NCBI GenBank assembly: GCA_948567375.1
Contig: OX419758.1
Location: 50,111,473 to 50,175,472, forward strand
Source of the DNA: Lunularia cruciata
Lineage: Eukaryota > Streptophyta > Marchantiopsida > Lunulariales > Lunulariaceae
Direction: 5' to 3'
Length of the DNA stretch: 64,000 nucleotides
The notes under the pieces were generated by a model, which did not search any database, was not told where the DNA came from, and saw only the letters and a program-made list of their open reading frames with translations. Of the stretch, positions 10,586-21,307 are shown in pieces. The stretch's first letter is position 1; the number at the start of each line of letters is the position of its first letter. A program made the position numbers and the translations under genes.

Positions 10586-12499
10586 TGTGACAACCTGGCA
10601 AATATCACTTTTACGATAATTAGGTAAGTAAAGTTTGTTCCAACAAGGATACTATTTAAAATTGGTCAAATACAAAGTTAAACAATAACAACTAGTTCTT
10701 CTTAGTTGCATCTTTAATCTATCAGGTAGAAACTACACCTAGAAGAGAGTAACAAGTTCACAATCTTGACAACTTGTCACAAATTCCCACACCCATAATC
10801 ACAACATAGCAAATTCTGTATAAACAAATCTTGATTGTGATGATTCATATTCTCCCAAAGACGGCACTTCACTGCAAAATGACTTCACCTCAGAATTGTG
10901 TTCCACCCCTCCACTAAAGGCACAAATTTCTTGATCAAAATTGCTTCACATCAACACTTTGCTGCACTCACAATTGCAGAATACTACCCACACTACAATT
11001 CCTCTCAAATCTATCAAGGCATTGCTTTGATTGCAGTTCACTCAAGATCAAACACACAGAATGAAGATCAAGGCTGTGGAATCCAACATCCAACAAGCAC
11101 TGATTTGCACTTCAGAATTCTCCACATACTCACAAACACAAACACAATGTAGATACCCCAAATCAGCTCAAGTAACAAGCACTAAAATCAACACTTTGCT
11201 TTATCTATCTTCAAAAATTATGAATACAAAACATCATTTTAATGCGAATGGCTCCTTTAAATAGTAGAGCAATCTACAATTACTAATAACTATACCATTC
11301 TACAATAACTTTTCTAACCTGCAAATCCAAAATGACAATGCACCTATTCATATCTGCCTCTTCAAATCTCAAAACTGTTTCTAATCCGATCCAATGTCAA
11401 TCTCTTCATTAGCTTCCAAACCCAATGATCTTTCTATTACTTCTCCTTCTTTGGGTATATTTGATTCTACCAAATCCTTCACTATTTCTACTACTTCTTC
11501 ACTAGGAACTACAATTGAGGTCATGGGTAACCTTTCTATCTCTTTATCTCTTGACCCACTCTTCTCTAATGTCTCAAATGTCAAATCCAAAGATACTTGC
11601 ATTCCTACTTATACAACTTTGGGTCTAACTATTAAAGATTCCTTTGCTAATTCTACTATATCCTCATCAAGAATTGTAATTGAAAGCATGAGTACACTAT
11701 CTACGCCTTCAATTTGTAACCCACTTTCCCCTAATCGCTCACATAACTGACCCAAAGACACCTACAGTCTGATCTTGCACTTCAAATTCATTCACTACTA
11801 CTATTTCTCTTCTAATTCTATCTTATCTTCAATCAAAACTAAAATTGAAGTCATGGGTATTCTAAATATATTCTTTCCCTATCCTAACTATTTTAGACGC
11901 TTCAAATATCTGACCCAAAGACTTCTACATCCGATGTCTGACTACCTCGGGTTGAATCATATTTGTTTTGAGGTGAAGTCTTTAGACCCAAAGTCATGTA
12001 AACCTGAAGTCCAAAGTCCAGAATCTGAAGTCTGAAGTCGTATAGACCCAAAGACACTAACTTACTCTGTACATCTACTCTTGAAACTTCAAATGCTTGT
12101 AACTTTTGCTATAGACCTTCAAACTCTACAATTTTGGTGGCAACAAAAAGCCTTGAATGAGACATTTCCAACAAAATATAGCAAACATGATTTGGACATG
12201 TTTTTATTGAGATAAAACCCCCGCAAGAATCTTGACCAATAACCTCTACTCTGATGCAAAGTACCCTCTTCCGACATGTCACCTCCTTCTTCTTCTTCTT
12301 CTTCTTCTTCTTCTTCCTCCTCTTATACAAAGTAAGCTTCTTTGGGTCTGATTCAATCCAAGTCCTTCTTCTTCTAACACAAAGTTGACTTCCTCAAGCT
12401 TGATCAAAACACAGGTTTCCACTCATTTCTTCTCCATTTGGTTTCAACAAGGCATTTCTTCTTCAAAACTGGTTCAAAATGAAAAATGTGGGTACCACA
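10586..12499 (-). mobile_element. Solo Fam1-type LTR with target-site duplication
   Basis: The minus strand starts TGTGGTACCCACA (12487-12499) and ends TTGTCACA (10586). The next five bases on each side are ACGCT (12500-12504) and GCGCT (10581-10585), a 5-bp target-site duplication with one difference. Both flanks are parts of one integrase gene, as expected for a solo LTR left by LTR-LTR recombination. At 1.9 kb it is shorter than the 3.8 kb form and retains the C-terminal ORF segment (11381-11602, ETLEKSGSRDKEIERLP) and the non-coding tail. Confidence 0.85.
12286..12317. repeat. (CTT)n microsatellite inside the solo LTR
   Basis: About ten CTT units on the plus strand (AAG on the LTR sense strand), in the U3 part of the solo Fam1 LTR. 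Confidence 0.9.
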
Positions 12500-13375
12500 A
12501 CGCTGAATGCTGTACGTCAAGGCTGTTATATGAAATCAACACCCTGTCCCCTTCAATGATAGGCAATGCCCACAGCTGGTGAGTCTTGTGAAAGTATATT
12601 TTGTTCCTCAACCATGCTTCCTTCACCTTATCGTGTGCCACTTGTATTTTCTACGGTGTTAGGTCAAAATGCTTGATCCTATGCAAAATCAATTCCTCTA
12701 TAAACACATTATCCTTCCACTGAATAGTTCTCCAACTAACAATGTCCTCCTCCATAGGCATAATAGGTAAGTGCCTTCATACTAGTTCAACAGGCGGCAT
12801 TCCAATCACCAAGCTGCAAGTTAACCTATTTGCCATGAGTGCCAACGGCAATAAATCAGGCTATTTGTATGTCTCACCTTGGCAAGCCTTCACTAATGCA
12901 TTCACTATCGACGGATGACCTTGTTTACTCTTACCATTGGCCTCAGAATTGTAAGCAATTGTCTGGTTCAGTTTGATGTTGAATTTAGCAAAGAAATCAG
13001 CTGCTTCCTTTACATCTAACTCCCTTTGATCCGCCCTCATCCGGTAGAAGCACCCGTGCTTGGCAGTAATATCCTCTAAAACAAACCGGCACACATGTTG
13101 GGTATGTGTAGACAACAATGCCCTTCCTTCCACAAGTTAGACACATCTTCTCTGGCCAATACTAGACATTTGGCTCCCTAGACTCCTAAAGGCATAGAAC
13201 CAAGTCCAAAACCCGCTAAAAATGAAGGCTCAACAAGTAAGTAGGTTCAACCCCCTTTGTGCCTTACCTTGGAGTAGTTTTGACAAATTTCATAGGTCTC
13301 CACATACCGCCAAACCTCCATATAAATTCATGGCTACCAATACAAACCTCAAATGCGCTTGTATGTACCCTGAAT

Positions 13376-13841
13376 TGTAACACCCATTTGTGCATGTGTG
13401 TGGTATTGTGATATTTAGCTTGGTATTACAAGTACTTTAGAGATATTATTTATATAGAGATAAAGGATGGTTCTACATTAGTCATGATAAGCTAAAGTTA
13501 GTCATAACTAAGATAGAGGGGACTTTACTTTAGAGGAAGTGGGAAAGATGAGCACCACTATTTTGGATTCTAGTGTGTTGACTTGGTATTATTCTTAGGT
13601 GTTTGGCTTTGAGGAAAGAGTTGAAAACTCTTGGACCCGCAAGCCTTTTTGTTTTGGATTCTTCTATAGTCCAAGGATAGCCCATGTAAAGGAATCCTTG
13701 ACTTAGTGATTGGGTCAAGATAAGATCACATGCTAGTGGAATATGCCCATGTGAATGGATATTCCTTTCTACTTTTTGACTTTATTTGACTTTTAGTCTA
13801 GTAACTTGAGTTACTACGTTAATTAGTAACTTTGGTACCTA
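13376..13841 (+). mobile_element. Fam2 LTR fragment (plus)
   Basis: It begins TGTAACACCCATTTGTGCAT, the sense start of the Fam2 LTR (compare the complement at 39991-40010), and runs about 466 of about 680 bases before the sequence changes abruptly to Fam1 integrase. It inserted into the Fam5 integrase on its left. Truncated on the right. Confidence 0.85.
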
Positions 13842-13849
13842 GCTACTAC

Positions 13850-14656
13850 CGAGATGGTCGATGCGGAAGCAACTCACAGAGATGATGCAGAAACTGTGGC
13901 GGAATTTTTCTTTCGAAACATCATCTCCCGATATGGGTGTCCTCTAGAATTGGTCAGTGACCGGGGCACACATTTTTTGAACTCAGTAATGGAGGCATTA
14001 ACCAAGTACTTTCAGATTAAACATTGGAAGACGACTCCTTACAACCCAAAAGCAAATGGCTTAACGGAAAAAGCAAATGGGTTACTTTGTAAAATTTTGA
14101 ATAAGGTGACTGTCAATTATGCCTATGACTGGGATACAAAATTACCAGCCGTGTTGTGGGCATATCAAACGACATAGAAGATTACAACCAAACAAACTCC
14201 ATACTTCTTGAAATATGGCTTGCATCCTATAATGCCCGTTGAATTTGAAGTTCCGACATATCGGGTTCTGTGCGAAGAACGAATGTCGGAGGAAGAAAGT
14301 CAGGATCTTTGGATTCATCAACTAATGTGGTTAGAAGAGAAAAGAGACAATGCAATGCAAACCACGAAAGAAGTACAAGCACAGAGGAAAGTCAGGCACG
14401 ATAAGAGAATCAAGCTTGTGACTGTACGAGAAGGGGATTTGGTTATATGACAATCGCCGAATATTTTTTCCAGGCAAGTTGCATTTGAGATGGATGGGTC
14501 CCTATTGAGTTCTTCATCTTTACAAGAATGGATCCATGCAGCTCGTCGACTTGGAAGGTAATCCTTTTGCCACTTGCGTAAACGGGTGGAGAGTTCGGAG
14601 ATATTGGACCATAGACTCAGAAGTTTCTAAGACACCCAAGATCTATGTTTGCGGGG
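13850..14656 (+). pseudogene. Fam1 integrase, C-terminal half
   Basis: The plus frames at 13854-14177 and 14208-14450 match the integrase of the Fam1 element at 53.85-54.65 kb almost word for word: FFFRNIISRYGCPLELVSD, KTTPYNPKANGLTEKANG and WDTKLPAVLWAYQTT. The core catalytic region (Asp and the PNGLTE-like Glu segment) and the C-terminal chromodomain-like region are recognisable. This is the 3' end of the element whose 3' LTR follows; everything 5' of it is gone. Broken in a few places. Confidence 0.9.
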
Positions 14657-14670
14657 ACCCTCACATTTGA

Positions 14671-14681
14671 AGGAGGGGGTA
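14671..14681 (+). promoter_or_regulatory. Polypurine tract, Fam1
   Basis: AGGAGGGGGTA lies directly before the LTR start at 14682, matching GAGGGAGGGTGTA before the LTR at 54668. It primes plus-strand synthesis in this family and shows that 14682 is a 3' LTR. Confidence 0.8.
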
Positions 14682-15065
14682 TGTGGTGCCCACATTTTTT
14701 TGTTTTTTCAGAATAAAGGAGAAGAAGTGTATAGAGAAGTCAGATTGCGCCTGTATGGCCGAAGAAGGCGAAGAAAAGAGTCTTCGGGTTGAAACCCAAA
14801 GTAAAGTGACTTCGGGTCATAAGGCAAAGTACTCGGAAATGCCCTGTCAGCATACAATACAAAGTAAATTGTCTTTGGATTGGAGGGAGCTCAACCTGAG
14901 GCGAAGATAGTCTAACAACCTTTTGTCGGGGCGAGAAATTCAAGAAGGGGCCATTTCAAAACTGGCGGCTCATACGCACGAAGGTTGATTGACAGTGACA
15001 GGTGCATGCCGGAGGTGTGATTTCTTGGTAGAAACTCGAAGTGACAAAAGACAAAGAAGCACAAC

Positions 15066-15076
15066 TCTATAAAAAT
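15066..15076 (+). promoter_or_regulatory. LTR TATA box before the LTR-encoded ORF
   Basis: CTCTATAAAAA lies about 25 bases before the ATG at 15095. A transcript starting at the usual distance would have this ORF as its first coding region. The same arrangement is seen at 46155, 61220, 10066 (minus) and 5857 (minus). Confidence 0.65.
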
Positions 15077-15094
15077 TGAAACTGCAACGATGAA

Positions 15095-16399
15095 ATGTCA
15101 AGCAATTTTCCTTCGCCGTTGAGGAGTCGTCTTGTAGGTGATCGGGGAAAGAGAAACAAAGTGGGGCTTGTGTTAGTGCGTAAGGAAGAAGTCGCGAGAG
15201 TGAAATTGAGAGAAAGTGAGAAAGCAGAAGAGATGGGAGGAGGGAAGAAGAACTCCAAATTTGCAGTGAGAAATCATGCGATTTGGAGATTAGATGTAGT
15301 AGTAAGGATCAAAGTCTTGAGCCGACCTCGGATCACCTTTCTAGCATGGAACTGGAATGTAAGTTTTCCAGGATTCATGACAGAGATAATTGAGAGTAAG
15401 TGTCTTGATGGACCCGAGGAGGAAGGGAAGAGAGGAAATCCGGCTTGCTGGACAGAGTTGGATTGGAGACTCATACTCGGGAAGGAGGCTGGCTTGGAGC
15501 AGGGGGCCACGTTCTTGGGGAAAGGAGAGTTAGCCCAAGAAACTCAGGAGGTGAGAAATGCCTTCTCGTCGAAGAGAACAAAGAATGGGTACAAGGTAGA
15601 AAGTTACAAAGACCTTGTCAAGAGAGGAATTGTGAGTGCTTTGATGGCAATCGTGAAGCCGGAGAGAACAACATATGTGATGAAACACCAAGCGGTGTTC
15701 TTTCACAAATTTTTTGTAGGAGAACCAATTAATTGGGTGAGGTGTTTTCACGGGAGAACAAGGCAGATGGTGTGGAATCTACGGGATAAGTCGCCTCCAC
15801 ATTACATTGTGCCGTTTGTAGCGCACTTCTACCTTGGGCTCAATTTTCTAAACTCGGCGGAGTGGAATCGGATGGTGTCGCACTTCCATCTTGATGTGCA
15901 AAAGGAGGTCGATGTTGAGGAGCAGCAATACATTCTCCAAATCCGGATCACGGATGACTTCTACATGAAAATAGGGAAAAATGTGGAGGTCGTAGTGAGT
16001 ACCCCGACAAAGAAGAGGACTTGGCAAGTAGAAGCCAAAGAAAACAAGAAACCTCGGAAGATGCAGAGAAGTAACCCAAGGCGAGGAATGGTAGTAATTG
16101 AGTCAGAAGACGAAGACTCAGAAGGCAAGGCCGAGCTCAAGACGGAGGACTTGGAGCATGAGGAGGAACCTGAGCTGACACTACAGAGTGGAGATACAAG
16201 TAGTGATAGTGAGGACGGTGGAGAGATGACCTCGGCGCCAGTGGCTGAAGAATACAAAGAAGAAGTGCAAGCCGAGGTAGAAGCCGAAGACAATACAACG
16301 CTGGAAGATGAAGTATCGGTGCCAGAGGAGAAGAAGATCGCAGTGCAGCGAGGAGTTCGCTCACAACGTAAGGCAAAGTGTGAGGCGGGACCAAGTTGA
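15095..16399 (+). CDS. LTR-encoded protein of Fam1, conserved N-terminal domain and acidic linker
   Basis: This is an open frame of 434 residues inside the LTR. Residues 1-60 are basic. Residues about 78-285 form a conserved domain rich in Trp, His and Phe, with FLAWNW at 82-87, CWTELDWRL near 118-126, KPERTTYV at 188-195, PPHYIVPFVAHFYLGLNFL at 234-252. Residues 300-332 are Lys/Arg-rich, nuclear-localisation-like, and 335-412 are strongly acidic. No transmembrane segment is evident. The same domain occurs in at least five other LTR copies in this window, always behind the LTR TATA box. I do not recognise the family; the general layout recalls the extra ORFs carried by Athila/Tat-type elements, but those lie in internal regions, not in LTRs. 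Whether it was ever translated here is unknown. Confidence 0.7.
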   Translation: MSSNFPSPLRSRLVGDRGKRNKVGLVLVRKEEVARVKLRESEKAEEMGGGKKNSKFAVRNHAIWRLDVVVRIKVLSRPRITFLAWNWNVSFPGFMTEIIESKCLDGPEEEGKRGNPACWTELDWRLILGKEAGLEQGATFLGKGELAQETQEVRNAFSSKRTKNGYKVESYKDLVKRGIVSALMAIVKPERTTYVMKHQAVFFHKFFVGEPINWVRCFHGRTRQMVWNLRDKSPPHYIVPFVAHFYLGLNFLNSAEWNRMVSHFHLDVQKEVDVEEQQYILQIRITDDFYMKIGKNVEVVVSTPTKKRTWQVEAKENKKPRKMQRSNPRRGMVVIESEDEDSEGKAELKTEDLEHEEEPELTLQSGDTSSDSEDGGEMTSAPVAEEYKEEVQAEVEAEDNTTLEDEVSVPEEKKIAVQRGVRSQRKAKCEAGPS

Positions 16400-17667
16400 G
16401 TGAAGGCAGAGGTAGAAGAGAGGTCGGGTAGTGAAGCATCAATCCCGATACGAAGACTCCAAAGAAGAAGGCAAGTATCTGGAGAACACAAGGAGAAAAG
16501 AGAGACCACTCCGTGGGAGGAAGAAGTTGCTAGTGATGGAGTGGAGTACCTGCGAGAAGTAGTGTGCCTGCTGTTGGTGAAGTTGGAGCAGAAGAAGAAG
16601 GAGATGCAGTCGACTTGTCCCGAGGTAAAGACTGTATTGCAGGTGGTAGCAAGATTAGAAGAAGAGAACTCGGAGTTGAAGAGGAGTGTAACCCAAGGTG
16701 AGGAGGAGAGAGAAGTACTATGAGTGGATGCAATAGAGAGAAGTCAGGTAATTGAAGACCTGAAGAGGGAAGTGAGCTATTGAGAGGATCTTGCGAGGAA
16801 GAGTGATATTGCAAGAGAGAGACAGGTAGGTGAATACAAAATCTTGAAGCAACAGTTTGCTGATTCAAGGGTAGAGCTTATTCATGCTATGGCGAGGGTA
16901 GCAGTGAAGGATCAAGAGCTCAATAGAGTGATGGAGAGTATGGAGGAGAAGAAGCAACTCTGGAAACAAGAGTTGGCTGCGAGATATAGAGAAGAAGAGA
17001 GATTACGAGAGTTACTACGTAATCAGGAAGAGAAGGTTGTCCAGAAAGAGAAGGAGAAGGAGTCAATGAAAGCCGAATTCGAGGAAGAATTGGCGATGTA
17101 CAGAGAGGAATGGCTTGCAGATCGTGAACGAGAAAGGAAGACAAGATTGGAGCCATTGCAGGAGATAGTCCTCAGAGTAAACGCGATGTTAAGTACAGAG
17201 GCCAACATTCGAATTGAAGAAGCGTGACTACACAAGTTGAAGTTGTTGGTGCATGAGACGAGGCAAAGACAAGCAAAGGATATTGAGATGAACACCTTGT
17301 TAATAAATTAAGAGCTCGTGTAGATAGAAAGGTTTTGGAGGTAGAGGATAACATTTCCATTAGATTAGACTTAGTGAAAGTAGAGCTAGAAAAACTTCGG
17401 AAGGATATTAAAGCAAAACCCAAAGTAGATAACATAGGACTGCAAATGTCTTCGGAGTTGCCATTAGAGACATTAGAGAAGAGTGGGTCAAGAGATAAGG
17501 AGTTAGAAAGATTACCCACTAGCGGAATTTCAGATCAAGAAAGAGAATTGCTTGATCTGGTAGAAGAAGTAGGAGATCTGAAACCCGAGGACAGAGTAGT
17601 AGGAAGTAAGATTACTTCGGGTTTGGATTTGAAAGCCGAGGACGAAGTAGACATCAGATCGGATTAG
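16400..17667 (+). pseudogene. LTR-encoded coiled-coil region of Fam1
   Basis: Open segments at 16400-16723, 16844-17227 and 17335-17667 continue the coding region after 16399. The first two are long Glu/Lys/Arg/Leu heptad-like stretches (REEERLRELLRNQEEKV) typical of a coiled coil; the last contains LETLEKSGSRDKELERLP and ends DIRSD. The same three-part order is found at 62560-63751. A structural or oligomerising role is possible but is only inference. The region is broken a few times in this copy. Confidence 0.7.
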
Positions 17668-18461
17668 AAACCAATTTGAGATTTCAAGGGGCAGATATGA
17701 AGAGGTGCATTGTCATTTTGGATCTGCAGGTTAGAACAGTTGTGGTAGAACGGTATAGTTGTTAGAACTGTCAATTGCTTCACTATTTAAGAGTGGCATT
17801 TGCAAGAAATTGTTGTTCAGTGCTCATTATTTCTGAGAATAGATAAAGCGAAGTGCTGTGAAGTAGTGCTCGTTGCTTGAGCTTGATTTTGAGTATCAAC
17901 TTTATATCTATGTTTGTGAGTGTGTGAAGAATTTCGAAGTGCAAATCAGTGTGCTTGTTGGATGTTGGATTCCACAGCCTTGATCTTCATTCTGTGTGTT
18001 TGATACTGAATGAAGTGCAACCGAAGCAATGCCTTGATAGATTTGAGAGGAATTGTAGTGTTGGTAGTATTTTGCATTTGTGAATGTAGTGCGAAGTTGA
18101 TGTGAAGCAATTTCGATCAAGGAAGTTGTGCCTTTAGTGGAGGGGTAGAACACAATTCTGAAGCAAAGTCGTTTTGCAGTGAAGTGCCATTTTTGGGAGA
18201 GCCTGAATCATCACAATCAAGATTGTTTGGAAAGAATTGAAGGATTTATGATTAAGGAGTGTTAATTTGTGACAAGATTGCGAGTCAGTGCTTGTTACTC
18301 TCTTCTGGGTGTGGTTTCTACCTGAGAGATTAAAGATGCAACCAAGAAGAACTACATGTTATTGTTTGACTTTGTATTTGGACATTTCTGACTCGTATCT
18401 CTGCGGGAACAAACTTTACTTACCCAATTACCACAAAAGTGATATTTGCCGGGTTGTCACA
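17668..18461 (+). repeat. Non-coding 3' part of the Fam1 LTR (R/U5-like)
   Basis: It has no open frame and is conserved between Fam1 LTRs (compare 47935-48517, 60150-60859 and, on the minus strand, 10586-11370). It contains GATAAAGC, a possible polyadenylation signal, near 17843. It ends in TTGTCACA. Confidence 0.65.
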
Positions 18462-21307
18462 CCTATCAATCAATAGACTAGGGTTGATTGGTATGCCATG
18501 CCTATGTTGGAGGAGATCTTTGATGCAATTGAGCATGCAGAGGTCTTGGGTACTTTGGATCATAGAGTTAGATATTATCAATTGCCAATCACGGAGGAAG
18601 ATAAGGCTAAGATAGCATTTTGGGCTATTGATCTTCATGGCAAGGATTATTATATCAATAGTGGTTCTTACCATTTGGGTTAAAAAATGTTCTTGCCAAG
18701 TTCTAGAGGGTTATAGATAGGATTGGATTTTGCTTGGTGCTATATTGATGACATTTTGGTCTATACATTATTATGGAGGAGCATGAGAGATATTTGTTAG
18801 AGGTGTTTGAGAGATTGAGATCTCATAGATTCAAATTACATTTTAGGAACTATAGATTCTTCCACAAGTAGGTTGAGTATTTGGGTCACACTATCTACTT
18901 TGGAGGACTTGGTGTTTAAAAAACCAAGATGGAGGCTATTATATGTATTTCTTGCCCTACAGATATGAGCAGAGTGTGATCATTATTTGGGTTGGTAAAC
19001 TTCTATTGTTGATCTATTAGAGGATTTAGTACCATTGCCAAATCCTTGACAAATCTGACCAAGCTTACACATGAGTGGTGTTGGAAAGATGAGAGAGCTT
19101 TTATAGAGCTCAAGGAGAGGTTGATTCTGCCCTTATTCTAAAGAGACAAATCAGAAAATGACCATTTTAGGTTCACATTGATTGGAGTATGTTGGGGCTT
19201 GGAGCAATGCTCACCCAACATGATGATGAGGGGAAGGAGTTTGTGGTGGCCTATGCTAGTGGCTCCAACAATTCAACAGAAGCAAAGTATAATTCATATG
19301 AGAGAGAGTGCTTGGTAGCAATATGGGTAGTAGCACATTTCTAACGTCACCTATTTGGTAACCCCTTCACTCTCATCATTGATTATCAACCACTGAAGTG
19401 GTTGATGGAGTCCGACAAGCTTTTAGTGAAGCTTGTACAATGGGCCCGGATTTTATAGGAGTACAATTTCATGATCATTCACAAACTTGGAGTGGTGAAC
19501 CATGAAGCAGATGGGTTGAGTAGAAACCCATGTCCCAACCAGAAGGGACATATTGGAGCATGTTGGCATGGTGAGATAGATGAGGAGATGGTGCCAAGTT
19601 GGCATGCATATACCTTTCTATGTATATTTTTGAGGCTTTGGTGGTATCTCTCATAGTGCATTGAAGAGGAGTTATTGAAATCATAGATGTAGAGGGTGGA
19701 GATATTGGTATAGTCAGCAAGACATTCATGATGATATCTTAGTGATGGATTATCTTTCACTAGAGTTGTGGGTGGCATAGTTGGTGCCAAGGGGAGAGAT
19801 CATGTTCTTCAACAAGCCAAGCAATTTAGATTGGAGGGCAGACACCTTCTTTGTGTATGGGAGGGTGGTATAGTGCAAGTAGTACCACTTCCATCTTAGA
19901 GACCACAATTAGTTTATCATGCTCACAAGGAGCTAGAACATTTTGGAGTAAAGCATACATATAGCTTACTACAAAGTCATTGTTGGTGGAGTAGTATGTA
20001 GATCAATGTATAGCAATTTGTTGCTAGATGTGTGATTTGTGACCAAGTTAGAGCATCATTTAATGCTCCTATGCCATCATTACCTTCATGGGATTGGGTT
20101 ATTGTTGGAGTTTGGACTTTGCTAGACCTTTATCCTTTGATTGTAAGACATCATTGGTATGTTTTGGTTATGGTGGAGCACTTCTCCAAGTGCATTGAGT
20201 TGGTGGTACTTCCTGACAAGTCTAGTGAAGGGACGGCTTAGTCATTCTTGGATTGCATTCTTTAGTACACCAATTGAGGTTTTGACTAATTAGGGTATCG
20301 AGTTCTTGGGAGAGTTTCAAGTCTTGTGTGACAATGCATTGATGATCATCATACTACCTCTCAAGATCACCTTAAGACAAATAGCTTAGCAAGGAGAGTG
20401 GTTTAGATGATGAAGAAAGGATTGCATAAGTATGGTTTGTAGAGAGGCCACCTTGGAGATTGGGATCTCCAATTACCTTGGTTGGCCATGAGTTATTGGT
20501 TTAGCCGGCAAGCCTCCTTAGCATCCTTCTCTTCTTAGTTTCTACTTTATGGACAAGATCTAGATTTGCTTGCAGCCATTTGTCAAGATGCTAATGTAGT
20601 TTTGGACTTGAATGATCCAAACATATGGGTAGGTTAGTGCATGTTCTCAATAGGTATAGATATTTTGGAGAGTGATACCTTTAGCCTTTGAGAACTTGGG
20701 GATTTCTCAACATAAGGATACCTTATGCTATGATACCATTTGAGGAGGAGGTTATAGATCCTTAATCCATCAATTTTATCCAAGTGACTATGTATATCTA
20801 TCGCATACAACACCAATGACCCTTGATTTTACTACAAGCTGCACTATCTTGAGAGTGCATGAGGTTTACCTTTTGGAAACCTCGTGTTGGAAGGACATGA
20901 TGGTGTTGTTTTGAAGGATCATGTGCACCATGGCACCTCCCAAACACTGATGGAATTATAGATCCAAGCTTGGTACTTGTACATGCAGGCTTATGATTTA
21001 TGTAATGCGGTTCTTGTAGTGGAGTTGCTACTATATAGGTGTATAATAATTGTTCAAGAGGATGGCATATGGTCTATTTGACTCCTCCCTCATGGTGGTT
21101 CCTCAAGGATAGTGGTTATGTCTTAGATGTGCTTGATCTATAGCTAGTTCATCCTTTATGTGGTATAGATTGTAGACATACAACTAACAATAAGGCTCAA
21201 TAGCACTTGGTCTCTTGATCTTTGCCCAACATAGAGTATACCACATACTTGGAATAGATGGCTATCTACAGTTAGGCGGACTTAATTGCCAACTAGGGGG
21301 GCAATTC
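18462..21307 (+). mobile_element. Fam3 copy A: RT, RNase H and integrase remnant
   Basis: A very decayed Ty3/Gypsy pol on the plus strand. RT palm pieces are at 18480-18700 (TRVDWYAMPMLEEIFDAIEH region), RNase H at about 19170-19540 (ending NHEADGLSRNP), the integrase zinc-binding region and core at about 19900-20500 (CDQVRASFNAPMPSLPSWDW, HHWYVLVMVEHFSKCIELV). The 5' part was separated by the Fam1 LTR that ends at 18461. From about 20620 to 21290 no domain can be read. A purine tract (AGGGGGG, 21294-21300) precedes the LTR. Broken at many points; among the older layers. Confidence 0.8.
21294..21307 (+). promoter_or_regulatory. Polypurine tract, Fam3 copy A
   Basis: AGGGGGGCAATTC lies just before the sequence TGGCATTTTAGAG that recurs as the Fam3 LTR start. 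Confidence 0.5.

Larger units (their letters stand above)
10441..13375 (-). mobile_element. Fam5 Ty3/Gypsy integrase remnant (minus), split by a solo LTR
   Basis: Two minus-strand blocks, 12500-13375 and 10441-10585, are the flanks of a nested LTR. The outer block has an integrase core (IAYNSEANGKSKQGHPSIV at about 12900-12975) of a type different from Fam1 and Fam2. The inner block (HWHGPFVVTKV, about 10550-10585) is the integrase C-terminal region of a Ty3 pol. The left end is cut by a Fam1 LTR at 10440 and the right end by a Fam2 LTR at 13376. It is the oldest layer here and is broken in several places. Confidence 0.7.
14682..18461 (+). mobile_element. Fam1 3' LTR, 3.78 kb, carrying an internal coding region
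   Basis: It starts TGTGGTGCCCACA right after the polypurine tract and ends GGGTTGTCACA at 18461, the same end as the LTR at 48517. It holds, in order, a U3 of about 380 bases, a TATA box (15066), a long coding region (15095-17667) and a non-coding tail. It landed in the reverse transcriptase gene of Fam3: the sequence resumes at 18462 with CCTATCAA, matching the uninterrupted Fam3 copy near 28045. It belongs to a U3 and N-terminus subtype different from the LTR at 45784. Of all copies here its coding region is the best preserved. Confidence 0.92.

Noticed and set aside
15961-16509. 182-residue Ser-rich open frame on the minus strand
   Set aside because: Antisense of the acidic Glu/Asp/Lys linker of the ORF at 15095; the same kind of shadow appears at 62118-62666 and 47179-47463.
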